Under the pieces are notes generated by a model. That model was not told where the DNA came from. It ran no database searches and was given only the letters and a program-made list of their open reading frames with translations. Positions 10,101 through 17,881 of a DNA stretch of 64,000 bases are shown here, piece by piece (position 1 is the stretch's first letter; each line of letters begins with the position of its first letter). Source of the stretch: JAEMQF01 sp963850525 (GTDB taxonomy: Bacteria; Pseudomonadota; Gammaproteobacteria; Burkholderiales; Burkholderiaceae_C); assembly GCA_963850525.1 (NCBI GenBank), contig CAWKLQ010000004.1:1116001-1180000 (forward strand). The letters are read 5' to 3'. A program made the position numbers and the translations under genes.

Positions 10101-10375
10101 GCCACAGCCTGGCAGTCAGCGTGAACGACGTGCGCGGCAACCGGTTGGGCATCGGCGCCAAGGTGTTCATTCGCTACGCGGGCGGGTCAGGGCAACAGGT
10201 GCGCGAGATCAAGGCGAGTGGCGGCTACCTGAGCTTCGACGCGCCCGTCGCCTTCTTCGGCCTGGGCGAGGTGGACCGCGTCGAGCAGATCCGCGTGCGT
10301 TGGCGCGACGGCACGGAGACTTCGGTGCCGGGGCCGTTCGCCGCCGGCTATCACTACCGCGTGGAGCGTGACTGA
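7181..10375 (+). CDS. Permease fused to VCBS/FG-GAP repeats and a C-terminal ASPIC/UnbV domain
   Basis: 1064 residues in one uninterrupted frame. Residues 1 to about 390 are membrane protein: an N-terminal helix (ALVVIGLIVVTAFSFWFF), then several more, with GVPLGLCVNCSAPV near residues 127-140 and a conserved ALMLSSPTLN segment. This resembles DUF318/SO_0444-type permeases, which carry a cysteine pair here. From about 485 to 960 there are repeated DFNRDGWQDI, DIDNDAWPDL, DLNNDGRLDLYF, DLDNDGFQDIF and DYDNDGDLDII motifs of the FG-GAP/VCBS calcium-binding propeller type. The last 100 residues (NRLGIGAKVFIRY ... ASGGYLSFDAPVAFFGLG ... IRVRWRDG) are an ASPIC/UnbV (CRTAC1-like) domain. The propeller would face the periplasm. 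Transported substrate unknown. It lies between the cytochrome lipoprotein and the iron-sulfur flavoprotein, and the three probably form one unit. Confidence 0.85.
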   Translation: MLRSNAIAATQFDPKRRALVVIGLIVVTAFSFWFFSRYPDLDRKAQMAEAASHIGDISPWPVVSVDAQAHFVKRWALTTMNWVHANMRGMSFGIAIAAMVLTLLHYFPNLRRGAGPWSNSAIGVAIGVPLGLCVNCSAPVFKSVLRSGRVETAFALMLSSPTLNIVTLSMVFSLFPLYMALTKVAVSLIVLFVAVPLLSRAFGVDHARNLADAQVAGQACALSAMSPAAPLAGPSATPLGVLPYPGREPWLHALTHAGADFLRRLVELSVRLVPLMVFAGSLGALLVLLHPTADLARYDGIGAILATAAIGVVLPVPIAFDVMLASSLASQGLPAPVVLTLLCTLGSFSVLAFLFVATSGSKRWAFALLGVFFALGTSAGLAADPLHGRFLLDSELRKIGGVSFAAERPVAASARATAASRGAAPPVEFTHVLTGAGVRVSRAPFGPATESATPTFVQHEGPALGLTLGWRYDVRDYSDPFWIGRGTASGDFNRDGWQDIAFGSDDGVLLYVNRGGRFEALPLRNAQDNHLRIYAVAFVDIDNDAWPDLVITSFNHGNFVLYNQRGEFDYGKRVALPNNHGVLTVSPAFADIDGNGLLDVVNGNMALGVVTGSHQMARGRANSVLFNGGAAGFRDAPLETDSGETMSTLVSDLNNDGRLDLYFGNDFIAPDKLMLGSVNGFKAVNAHSPLLARTPFFSMSADTADIDNDLQLDLLTFGTTSTAKDTGKLAIDGVAPATYTQAKWSVAACDSIRDTAYREQCRRVRETNFLAETRPVKSVDVQRCKSLGDPIEAKGCLLVAMWHLITNHSDPRECKTRFGADALIGEVCEILGARGRIVGQSDIVGSLVQGDANFVYRFDGKVLVDINRDDPQAFLHPGGWTWNAKFADLDNDGFQDIFNADGAVRGSGYGFNVYMHNVQGKRFEQRQFSQGLVDDFGIYSFTFVDYDNDGDLDIIANGAVGPVRIFENRGTQGRHSLAVSVNDVRGNRLGIGAKVFIRYAGGSGQQVREIKASGGYLSFDAPVAFFGLGEVDRVEQIRVRWRDGTETSVPGPFAAGYHYRVERD

Positions 10376-10466
10376 GATCACTGCGGCGAGGTTGTAGTCG
10401 CACCCACCCGGCGCGATCAGGCGTAAAACGCGCAATGCCTCTCAGCCTCTGCCGCAGGCGACGCCT

Positions 10467-11789
10467 TTGCGGCTCAGCCCTACCGTGGACTATCTCTATC
10501 TGTATGTGGTGATCGTCGCCGTCGCGACGGTGCTGTACCTGCGCCGCGACCGCCGCATGCGCAAGATCGACTCGGCCAAACTTGAAGCGTCGGTGCGAGG
10601 CGGCATGGTCGAGCCGCCGTCTTTGCATCCGGTTGTCGACCACGTGCGCTGCATCGGCTCGGGTGCCTGCGTCAAGGCCTGCCCCGAGCAGGCGCTGGGC
10701 ATCGTCGGGGGCAAGGCCGTCTTGGTGAATGCCGCGGCGTGCATCGGCCACGGCGCATGCCGCCTGGCGTGCCCCGTCGAGGCGATCGGCCTGGTCTTCG
10801 GCAGCGCAAAGCGCGGTGTCGACATTCCCGAAGTCAGCCCCGAGTTCGAATCGAATGTGCCCGGCATCTTCATCGCCGGCGAACTCGGCGGAATGGGCTT
10901 GATCCGCAAGGCGTGCGAGCAGGGCCGTCAGGCGATCGACTCGATCCGCAAACGCAGGAAGGACCTTGGCAAGGCGGGCCACGGCGAATTCGACGTCGTG
11001 ATCGTCGGCGCCGGCCCGGCCGGTTTTTCAGCCGGATTGGCGGCTCTGCAGCACCGGCTGCGCTACAAACTCATCGAGCAAGAAGATTCCTTGGGCGGTG
11101 CGGTCTACCACTACCCGCGACAGAAGGTCACGATGTCGGCGCCGGTCCGTCTGGCGCTGATCGGCAAGGTCAAGTTCGGCGAGTTCGGGAAGGAGAAGTT
11201 GCTTCAATTCTGGCTCGCAGCGATGCGCAAGACCGGCCTGAAGATTGCCTTTCGCGAACGCATGGAAGGCGTCACGCGGGTCGGCGACACCTTCGTCGTG
11301 CGCTCCACTCGCGGCGAGTATCGCGCGCGCAGCGTGCTGCTCGCGCTGGGCCGACGCGGCACGCCGCGCAAGCTCGGCGTCCCGGGCGAAGAGTCGGCCA
11401 AGGTGGTGTACCGGCTCATCGATCCGGCGCAGTTTGCCTCGCAGGCGGTGCTCATCGTCGGCGGAGGCGACAGCGCCCTCGAAGCGGCGATCGCGGTTTC
11501 GCAACAGAGCGGCAGCGACGTGACGATCTCGTATCGCCGCGACGGATTCTCGCGCGCCAACCCGAACAATCGCCACCGGCTCGAGCAACAGCAGACGGCA
11601 GGGCGTGTGCGCGTCGTTTTCAACTCGACAGTGAAGCGTATCCACGCCAAGGAAGTCGAACTCGAGCAGGCGGGAGGCGTGTCGCGCTATCGCAATGATG
11701 CGGTGATCGTCTGCGCCGGTGGCGCGTTGCCCATACCGCTGCTGCAAGAAATCGGTATCCACTTCGACACCAAGTTCGGCACGGCCTGA
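10467..11789 (+). CDS. Membrane-anchored flavoprotein with two ferredoxin-type motifs
   Basis: 440 residues. A single N-terminal helix (YLYVVIVAVATVLYL) is followed by basic residues, placing the rest in the cytoplasm. Two ferredoxin-like motifs follow: C62-x5-C68-x3-C72-P and C92-x5-C98-x3-C102-P. In each, the position where a classical 4Fe-4S motif has its second Cys is Ser65 or His95. A linker with NVPGIFIAGELGGMGLIRKA leads to a pyridine-nucleotide oxidoreductase module: GAGPAG at 181-186 for FAD and GGGDSALEAA near 334 for NAD(P). It resembles YpdA/thioredoxin-reductase-like proteins without an obvious redox CxxC. It probably passes electrons between NAD(P)H and a membrane partner, perhaps the two proteins encoded upstream. 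The start is uncertain: TTG at 10467 or GTG at 10485. Confidence 0.82.
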   Translation: MRLSPTVDYLYLYVVIVAVATVLYLRRDRRMRKIDSAKLEASVRGGMVEPPSLHPVVDHVRCIGSGACVKACPEQALGIVGGKAVLVNAAACIGHGACRLACPVEAIGLVFGSAKRGVDIPEVSPEFESNVPGIFIAGELGGMGLIRKACEQGRQAIDSIRKRRKDLGKAGHGEFDVVIVGAGPAGFSAGLAALQHRLRYKLIEQEDSLGGAVYHYPRQKVTMSAPVRLALIGKVKFGEFGKEKLLQFWLAAMRKTGLKIAFRERMEGVTRVGDTFVVRSTRGEYRARSVLLALGRRGTPRKLGVPGEESAKVVYRLIDPAQFASQAVLIVGGGDSALEAAIAVSQQSGSDVTISYRRDGFSRANPNNRHRLEQQQTAGRVRVVFNSTVKRIHAKEVELEQAGGVSRYRNDAVIVCAGGALPIPLLQEIGIHFDTKFGTA

Positions 11790-11938
11790 AGGAATCGGGG
11801 TCGGCGCGCCCGCCGCGGTGACGCTGAAAAGAAACGATACACGTCGAAACCGCAGCGAAAGGACGCCGCCGGTTCTGCCGGGCACGATGACTTGCGTGTG
11901 AAAAACACATGTCATCAACCCCTGAAAGGACACTTGAA

Positions 11939-12409
11939 ATGAGACCCTGGCTGAAAAAATCGTTGATTGGTCTGTTTGGCGCGAGCGTGGTTCTGGGTGG
12001 CCTGTCCGCCTGTGGCCATCGCCACCATGAGGGCGCACGCTGGAATGCAAGCGCCGAAGACTCTGCCAAATGGCGTGAGCGCGTGATGGAGCGTGCCGGC
12101 AAGGAGCTGCAGCTCGACGACGCGCAGAAGCAGCGCCTGGGCGTGCTGTTCGACAAGCTGCGCGAGCAGCGCACGGCGTTCGTGGGAGCGACGACCCACC
12201 CGCGCGCTGAACTCGGCACGCTCATCAAGGGCGACAAGTTCGACGCGGCGCGCGCCGCAGCGCTGGTGGAAGAAAAGACCGGAGCGGTCCGCACCAAGAG
12301 CCCGGAAGTGATCGCCGCGCTGGCCGGCTTTTTCGACACGCTCAAGCCCGAGCAGCAACAAAAGCTGCGCGACTACCTCGACAAGCGCCACGGTTGGTGG
12401 CGCGGTTGA
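11939..12409 (+). CDS. Spy/CpxP-like periplasmic lipoprotein
   Basis: 156 residues. I chose the ATG at 11939 because it follows AAAGGA by a suitable distance and begins a clean signal peptide (MRPWLKKSLIGLFGASVVLGG) with lipobox LSAC and lipidated Cys25. The mature part is helical and charged, with Q/E-rich segments (LQLDDAQKQRLGVLFDKLREQR and FDTLKPEQQQKLRDYLDKRHG) like the paired LTxxQ-type motifs of Spy/CpxP chaperones. A His-rich stretch (GHRHHEG) follows the lipidation site. It is followed 84 bp later by a response regulator and sensor kinase gene, the arrangement of a CpxP-CpxR-CpxA-like envelope stress system. A role in sensing misfolded periplasmic protein or metal is inferred. Confidence 0.75.
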   Translation: MRPWLKKSLIGLFGASVVLGGLSACGHRHHEGARWNASAEDSAKWRERVMERAGKELQLDDAQKQRLGVLFDKLREQRTAFVGATTHPRAELGTLIKGDKFDAARAAALVEEKTGAVRTKSPEVIAALAGFFDTLKPEQQQKLRDYLDKRHGWWRG

Positions 12410-12493
12410 GCCGGCGGGTCACCGGCGTGCGCCCGGCGCGAATCCTCGTGCCGGGCGTTGCCTCGGAGCCAGCGGCGTGGGAGCATCGCGTTC

Positions 12494-13180
12494 ATGCAGC
12501 GCATTTTGTTGATCGACGACGACGAGCATCTGGCGGCACCGCTGGCGACCTACCTGCGCCGCTTCGACTTCGAACTCTCGAGCGCGGTGCGCCCGAGCGA
12601 CGCGCTGGCGCGCCTTCGTGCGGAGGCGTTCGACGCGGCGATCCTCGACGTGATGCTGCCCGAGATGGACGGCTTCGCGCTGTGCCGGGCGATCCGCCTG
12701 GAGAGCGCGATCCCCATCATCATGCTCACCGCGCGCGGTGACGTGATGGACCGCGTCGTCGGCCTGGAACTCGGCGCCGACGACTACCTGCCCAAACCCT
12801 TCGAGCCGCGCGAACTTGCGGCGCGCCTGCAGACCATCCTGCGGCGCCAACGCGCAGCGCCGAGCGCTGCGCCGGCGAGCGCGCAGCGCCTCGTCTTCGA
12901 CGGCCTGGAGATCGACCTCGAGCGGCGCCAGGTGCTGCGCCAGGGCGAGCCGGTCGAGCTCACCGGCACCGAGTTCGAACTCCTGACGCTGCTCGCGCGC
13001 GAGCCGCAGAAAGTATTCACGCGCGACCAGATCCTGAACCGGCTGCGCGGCCACGACGCCGAGCTCTACACGCGCGCGGTCGACATTCTGGTGAGTCGGC
13101 TGCGCAAGAAGCTCGAGCCCCTGAACTGCATCAAGACGCTGCGCAACGCCGGTTATGCGTTTGCCGGTGCGCGCGCATGA
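12494..13180 (+). CDS. OmpR/CpxR-family response regulator
   Basis: 228 residues. The receiver domain has the acidic pocket D8-D10, phospho-acceptor Asp52 (ILDVMLPEMDG), Thr79 region (MLTARG) and Lys101 (DYLPKPFEP). The C-terminal winged helix of OmpR type runs from about 130 to 225, with LTGTEFELLTLLAREPQKVFTRDQIL and the recognition-helix segment RAVDILVSRLRKKLE. The ATG at 12494 starts directly at MQRILLIDDD; an upstream in-frame ATG at 12458 would only add an unconserved tail. The gene is followed by the cognate kinase and preceded by a CpxP-like lipoprotein gene, so envelope stress control of that gene is likely. Confidence 0.93.
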   Translation: MQRILLIDDDEHLAAPLATYLRRFDFELSSAVRPSDALARLRAEAFDAAILDVMLPEMDGFALCRAIRLESAIPIIMLTARGDVMDRVVGLELGADDYLPKPFEPRELAARLQTILRRQRAAPSAAPASAQRLVFDGLEIDLERRQVLRQGEPVELTGTEFELLTLLAREPQKVFTRDQILNRLRGHDAELYTRAVDILVSRLRKKLEPLNCIKTLRNAGYAFAGARA

Positions 13181-13208
13181 CTTCGCAGGGCCTTCCAAGG
13201 GCGCACCG

Positions 13209-14558
13209 ATGACACCGCCGCCCGCCTCCAGCGCAGCCGTCGAAGCGCCTGCGCGGCCGGTCCGGCGCAGCTGGCACCGGCACATGCGCCATTCGCTGGG
13301 AATGCGCCTTGTCGCGCTGTTCCTTGTGCTCGCGCTGGCGCTGGCGATCGTCTTTGTCGGCGGCATGCAGCGCGCGCTGTCAGGCGGCTGGCGCGACGTG
13401 GTGCGCCCGCTCGTGGCCAACTACGTCGACCGGCTGGTCGCCGACCTGGGCGCGCCGCCTGACCTGGACCGAGCGCGCGCCCTGGCGCGTGACCTGCCGT
13501 TGTCGATCCGCATCGACGGGCCCGTCGTGCAATGGGATTCGCACCCGGAAAAACGCCGCGCCGATTGGCGCCGCGATTGGCATCGTGACGACGCCGCGCA
13601 AGGCGCAGGCTGGTGGCTGCTGCGCCGCAGCACCGCCGACGGGCACCGCATCACCTTCGGCCTGGGCGACTCCGGCTGGTCAGGCCAGCCGCGCGTGATC
13701 GGCTGGGTGACGCTGGCGCTGCTGTTGCTGCTGACGGCCTTGGCGTACGGCTATGTGCGGCACCTGATGCGCCCCTTACGGGACATCGGTCTGGGGGCGC
13801 AGCGCTTCGGCGCCGGGAACTTCGACGCGCCCATCGTCGTCGCCCGCCAAGACGAACTCGGCGATCTGGCGGGCCAGGTCAACGCGATGGCGGCCAACCT
13901 GCACCACATGCTCGACGCGAAACGCGCCCTGCTGCTCGCAATCAGCCACGAATTGCGCTCACCGCTGACACGGGCGCGCCTGAACGCTGAATTGGTGGAA
14001 GACCTGGGCGCCAATCACGCACCGCGCGAAGCCTTGCTGCGCGACCTGGCGCAGATGGGCGAGTTGATTGCCGACCTGCTGGAAAGCGAGCGTCTGGCGA
14101 GCGGCCACGCCGCGCTGCACCTCGAAAGCGCCGACTTGAATTCGCTGGTGATCGAAGTGCTGACTGAAAACTTTGGCGGCCGGCCGGTGCAGACCGAATT
14201 CACGCCGAGCGCGTCGATGCAGCTCGATCGCGTGCGCATGAAGCTCCTGATGCGCAACCTCATCGACAACGCGCTGCGGCACAACGTGGGAGCGCCGCAG
14301 CCCGTCGTCGTCAAGACGCTCCGCGACGGTGACACGGTGCGCCTCAGCGTGCGCGATTTCGGCACCGGCGTGCCGCAGGACAACCTGGCGCACTTGGCCG
14401 AGGCGTTTTACCGCGTCGACGCGGCGCGCCAGCGCGCCACCGGCGGTGTGGGCCTGGGTTTGCACCTGTGCCGCCTGGTGGCTCGTGCGCACCGCGGCGA
14501 GCTTCATCTGGCCAATGCCGAGCCGGGATTCGTGGCGGAGGTGGTGTTGCCCGGGTGA
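13209..14558 (+). CDS. CpxA/EnvZ-type sensor histidine kinase
   Basis: 449 residues from the ATG at 13209. An upstream in-frame ATG at 13155 and GTG at 13167 overlap the response regulator gene and are less likely. Helix 1 is near residues 34-52, a periplasmic sensor of about 110 residues follows, and helix 2 is near 163-182 (VIGWVTLALLLLLTALAYGY). A HAMP domain then leads to the H-box AISHELRSPLTRARLNAEL with phospho-acceptor His247. The N-box is LLMRNLIDNALRHN, and the G-boxes are VRDFGTGVP and GGVGLGLHLC. It should phosphorylate the regulator encoded upstream. The periplasmic domain is short and rich in Asp, Arg and Trp, and its signal is unknown. Confidence 0.92.
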   Translation: MTPPPASSAAVEAPARPVRRSWHRHMRHSLGMRLVALFLVLALALAIVFVGGMQRALSGGWRDVVRPLVANYVDRLVADLGAPPDLDRARALARDLPLSIRIDGPVVQWDSHPEKRRADWRRDWHRDDAAQGAGWWLLRRSTADGHRITFGLGDSGWSGQPRVIGWVTLALLLLLTALAYGYVRHLMRPLRDIGLGAQRFGAGNFDAPIVVARQDELGDLAGQVNAMAANLHHMLDAKRALLLAISHELRSPLTRARLNAELVEDLGANHAPREALLRDLAQMGELIADLLESERLASGHAALHLESADLNSLVIEVLTENFGGRPVQTEFTPSASMQLDRVRMKLLMRNLIDNALRHNVGAPQPVVVKTLRDGDTVRLSVRDFGTGVPQDNLAHLAEAFYRVDAARQRATGGVGLGLHLCRLVARAHRGELHLANAEPGFVAEVVLPG

Positions 14559-14582
14559 GGTTTGAACCGGACGGCCCGGCAG

Positions 14583-15356
14583 TCAGTCTTCGAGTTCTTC
14601 CTTGGCCATTTCCACGTCGAGCCGCTCCATCGCGTCCAGCGGCTCGCAGGCGGCGGCGTCTTCGTAGAGCTTGGTTGCCTCCTTCAATTTTTTCTCGCCC
14701 TCGAGCATCACCAGGCCGTTCGCGTATTCGACCATCGCAATCGCCGAGCTTGGATTGAGTCTGAGCGCGGTCTTGTACATCGCCAAGCCCGTGTCTTTGT
14801 TGGCTCCCTGGGTGCGCCCGAGCAGGCCACCGACTTTGTCGATCACCTCAGCGTGGAACGCTCCCAGCGCGATGTGCGCGTCGGCGTGTTTCGGCGCGAG
14901 TTTGATCGCCGTCTCCAGTGCGCCCTTGACCTTGCTGCCCAGACCTTGCGCGAGCGCCTTGGCGACGCTGATCCCCTGGCTGTAGCGTCCCAGCGCGTAG
15001 GCCAGGAAGTACCAGGCGTTGGCATTTTTCGGCTCGGCAGCCGCCTGCGCTTCGGCGCGCTCTGCGACTTCCATGAACAGCGCGAGTTTGGTCTTCTCGT
15101 TTTTCTCGAGGTAGTTGGCGTAGATTGCCTGCGCCTTGTTCGCCACCGTGAGGCCTGCGCCGCCGGCCTTTAGGCCGGCCTCGCTCGCCTTCTGAAATTC
15201 ACCGGCGTGGAACAGCACCCAGGCGGCCAGCACCTTGTCGTCTTTGGGCAGCGGCTCGGCGTCGCCGGCGTGCAGGCGCGGCCACTTTTTCTTCAGCGCG
15301 GCAGCGTCATAGACGTAGGCGGCGTTGTCGTGCGGGAAGGCAGTCCACTTGGCCAT
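14583..15356 (-). CDS. Tetratricopeptide-like protein
   Basis: 257 residues on the minus strand, without a signal peptide. Helical repeat features are visible: AWVLFHAGEFQKASEAG, NANAWYFLAYALGRYSQG, ALETAIKLAPKHADAHIALGAFHAE and YKTALRLNPSSAIAMVEYANGL, which match the TPR pattern (W/Y-A-LG-A-Y-A-P spacing). The C-terminus is acidic. It is probably a cytoplasmic scaffold protein of unknown partner. It lies 13 bp downstream of a TetR regulator gene in the same direction, so the two are probably co-transcribed. Confidence 0.75.
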   Translation of the reverse strand: MAKWTAFPHDNAAYVYDAAALKKKWPRLHAGDAEPLPKDDKVLAAWVLFHAGEFQKASEAGLKAGGAGLTVANKAQAIYANYLEKNEKTKLALFMEVAERAEAQAAAEPKNANAWYFLAYALGRYSQGISVAKALAQGLGSKVKGALETAIKLAPKHADAHIALGAFHAEVIDKVGGLLGRTQGANKDTGLAMYKTALRLNPSSAIAMVEYANGLVMLEGEKKLKEATKLYEDAAACEPLDAMERLDVEMAKEELED

Positions 15357-15369
15357 GTTCTGAGTCTCC

Positions 15370-16032
15370 TCAAGTGTTGATGTAGCGGCGGGACAGTGCG
15401 TGCAGGTGCTCGCGCTGGTGAGATTCGAGGTAGGGCAGGAGCAGGCTGAGCATGTGAAACGCGCCGCGCGAGAGTGCGGTGCTCGCGAACTCGGGTTCGA
15501 GCGCGTGCCGCGGATCGCGCACGTACTCGAAACTCAGCCAATACGTGAGCACGACGACCATCGCCGTGGCCACGGGTTCGACGTCGCGCAGCTCGATGTG
15601 GACTGCGCCTTCGTGGCTCAGGCCACTCAGCATCTTCTGCACGGCCTGCCCCTTGCTTTTCAGCACGCTCTGGAAATGGGTTTCCAGGCGGCGGTTCTTC
15701 GACAGCAGGTCGTTCAGATCGCGGTACAGGAACCGGTAGCGCCAGACCAGTTCGAACAGCATGTGCACGAACAGCCACGCGTCTTCGACGTTGCGCACGT
15801 CGGGCGCGGCGCGCAGCAGATCGGCCAGTGCGGTCTCGAATGCGTCGAACAGGCTGTTGATGAGTTCGTCTTTGGCCGGGTAGTGGTAATACAGGTTGCC
15901 CGGGCTGATGCCGAGCTCGGCCGAAATCAAGGTCGTCGAGACGTTGGGCTCGCCGAAGCGATTGAACAGCTCCAGCGTCACTTCCAGAATGCGTTGGGCC
16001 GTGCGGCGTGGCTTCTTGGTTCGGGTGGCCAT
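15370..16032 (-). CDS. TetR-family transcriptional regulator
   Basis: 220 residues from the ATG at 16032 (MATRTKKPRRTAQRILEV); a longer in-frame start at 16077 adds only a low-complexity tail. The N-terminal DNA-binding domain is typical: ILEVTLELFNRFGEPNVSTTLISAELGISPGNLYYHYPAKDELINSLF, residues about 13-60. The C-terminal ligand domain is rich in Leu and Tyr. It is divergent from the yadG-type ABC gene, with about 108 bp between the starts, so it may regulate that exporter as well as its own operon. The effector is unknown. Confidence 0.9.
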   Translation of the reverse strand: MATRTKKPRRTAQRILEVTLELFNRFGEPNVSTTLISAELGISPGNLYYHYPAKDELINSLFDAFETALADLLRAAPDVRNVEDAWLFVHMLFELVWRYRFLYRDLNDLLSKNRRLETHFQSVLKSKGQAVQKMLSGLSHEGAVHIELRDVEPVATAMVVVLTYWLSFEYVRDPRHALEPEFASTALSRGAFHMLSLLLPYLESHQREHLHALSRRYINT

Positions 16033-16140
16033 GGGCGGACGAGGGATGAGCGCACCCAATCTAGCACCAACTGCCACGCCAAACGCCTAGCACCTGCCCG
16101 GACGCGAGCGCGGCGCTGCGGCCCTAGAATCACCGCCCCC

Positions 16141-17079
16141 ATGCCCGCCGTTTCATTCCAACACGTCAGCAAGACTTACCGCAGCAGCTCCCGCGAGGTC
16201 CAGGCCCTCGTCGAAGTGAGTTTTGACATCGCACCCGGCGAGTTCTTCGGCCTGCTCGGCCCCAACGGCGCAGGCAAGACGACGCTGATCAGCGTGCTGG
16301 CGGGCTTGGCGCGTGCGAATTCGGGAACCGTCAAGGTGCACGGCCACGACGTCGTCAGCGACTATGCCGCAGCGCGGCGCAGCTTGGGCGTCGTGCCGCA
16401 GGAGCTGGTGTTCGACCCGTTTTTCAGCGTGCGCGAGACGCTGCGAATTCAGGGCGGCTACTTCGGCGTGCGCCTTGACGCGAAGGCGAACGACGCGTGG
16501 ATCGACGAGTTGCTCGCGAACCTGGGCCTCACCGACAAGGCCGACGCGAACATGCGCCAGTTGTCGGGCGGCATGAAGCGCCGCGTGCTTGTCGCACAGG
16601 CGCTCGTGCACCGGCCACCGGTGATCGTGTTGGACGAGCCCACTGCAGGGGTGGATGTGGAGCTGCGCCAGACGCTGTGGCAATTCATCGCACGCCTGAA
16701 CAAAGAGGGCCACACGGTGCTGCTGACGACGCACTACTTGGAGGAAGCCGAGGCGCTGTGCGGGCGCATCGCGATGCTGAAAAACGGCCGCGTCGTCGCG
16801 CTCGATCGTACGTCGGCGCTGCTCGCCGGCACGGCCAGCACGATGCTGCGCTTCAAGACGGACGGCTCCCTTCCCGCCGCAATCGCCGCGCGGGCCCGCG
16901 TCACCGGGCGCATCGTTCAGGTGAGCGCGCACGACGCCGCCGAGGTCGAGACGCTGCTCACGGCGCTGCGCGCCGGCGGCGTGAAAATCGAAGACCTGGA
17001 GATCGGCCGGGCCGACCTCGAAGACGTGTTCCTCGAAATCATGGCGAACGCGCCTGCTGCGGACGCCCACCAAGCATGA
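16141..17079 (+). CDS. yadG: ABC-2-type exporter ATP-binding protein, YadG family
   Basis: 312 residues. Walker A GPNGAGKT near residue 42, Q-loop VVPQELVFDPFFSVRETLRIQ, signature LSGGMKRRVLVAQAL, Walker B VIVLDEPTAGVDVELRQ and switch His in LLTTHYLEEAEAL are all present. The C-terminal domain of about 75 residues is typical of CcmA-class ATPases. The stop overlaps the permease ATG (ATGA). The order yadG-yadH-bolA-murA is conserved in betaproteobacteria. The substrate is not known. Confidence 0.93.
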   Translation: MPAVSFQHVSKTYRSSSREVQALVEVSFDIAPGEFFGLLGPNGAGKTTLISVLAGLARANSGTVKVHGHDVVSDYAAARRSLGVVPQELVFDPFFSVRETLRIQGGYFGVRLDAKANDAWIDELLANLGLTDKADANMRQLSGGMKRRVLVAQALVHRPPVIVLDEPTAGVDVELRQTLWQFIARLNKEGHTVLLTTHYLEEAEALCGRIAMLKNGRVVALDRTSALLAGTASTMLRFKTDGSLPAAIAARARVTGRIVQVSAHDAAEVETLLTALRAGGVKIEDLEIGRADLEDVFLEIMANAPAADAHQA

Positions 17080-17852
17080 GGGCAAGCGGCATTTCGATCG
17101 AAGGCGCCGGCACGCTGTTCCGCAAGGAAGTGCTGCGCTTCTGGAAAGTCAGCGTGCAGACCGTTGCCGCGCCGGTGTTGACGGCCGTGCTCTACCTGCT
17201 CATCTTCGGCCACGTGCTCGAAGCGCATGTGAAAGTGTTCGATCGCATCAGCTACACGAGCTTTCTGATCCCGGGCCTGGTGATGATGAGCGTTCTGCAA
17301 AACGCCTTTGCGAATACGAGTTCGTCGCTGATCCAGAGCAAGATCACCGGCAACCTCGTGTTTCTGCTCGTCACGCCGCTGTCGCATTGGGCCTGGTTCG
17401 TCGCTTACGTCGGCGCTGCCGTGGTGCGCGGCATGGCGGTGGGGGCGGGGGTGTTCGTCGTCACGTGGTGGTTCGCGCCGCCTGGTTTTGCGCACCCGCT
17501 GTGGATTGCGATCTTTGCCGTGATGGGTGCGGCGCTGATGGGAGCGCTCGGTCTGGTTGCCGGCCTGTGGGCAGAAAAATTCGACCAGATCGCCGCGTTC
17601 CAGAACTTCATCGTCATGCCGATGACGTTTTTGTCTGGCGTGTTTTATTCGGTGCACTCGCTGCCCGACTTCTGGCGCGGCGTGAGCCACCTGAACCCGT
17701 TCTTTTACATGATCGACGGCTTTCGCCACGGCTTTTTCGGCATCAGCGACGTGTCGCCCTGGTTGAGCCTGGGCGTCGTCGGCACGAGCTTGGGCGTCGT
17801 TTGCGGGCTCAGCCTGCAACTGCTGCGCAGCGGCTACAAGTTGCGGCACTGA
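17076..17852 (+). CDS. yadH: ABC-2-type exporter permease, YadH family
   Basis: 258 residues with six predicted membrane helices of the ABC-2 permease fold. It starts with an amphipathic FRKEVLRFWKVSVQT segment and ends in a conserved FLSGVFYSVHSLPDFWRGVSHLNP region before the last helix. The ATG overlaps the ATPase stop by four bases, which indicates a co-translated pair. Together they form an exporter of unknown substrate, possibly lipid or envelope-related given the company of murA. Confidence 0.92.
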   Translation: MRASGISIEGAGTLFRKEVLRFWKVSVQTVAAPVLTAVLYLLIFGHVLEAHVKVFDRISYTSFLIPGLVMMSVLQNAFANTSSSLIQSKITGNLVFLLVTPLSHWAWFVAYVGAAVVRGMAVGAGVFVVTWWFAPPGFAHPLWIAIFAVMGAALMGALGLVAGLWAEKFDQIAAFQNFIVMPMTFLSGVFYSVHSLPDFWRGVSHLNPFFYMIDGFRHGFFGISDVSPWLSLGVVGTSLGVVCGLSLQLLRSGYKLRH

Positions 17853-17881
17853 TCCCCCGACGCTGACGCATAATTTCCGCC

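Noticed and set aside
7856..10105. 749-residue antisense ORF
   Set aside because: It is the complement of the permease-propeller fusion gene in high-GC DNA; its translation is low-complexity and has no motif.
11880..11925. TGTG-AAAAA-CACA inverted repeat before the CpxP-like gene
   Set aside because: Only four-base arms, likely chance; it is not a CpxR-type direct repeat.
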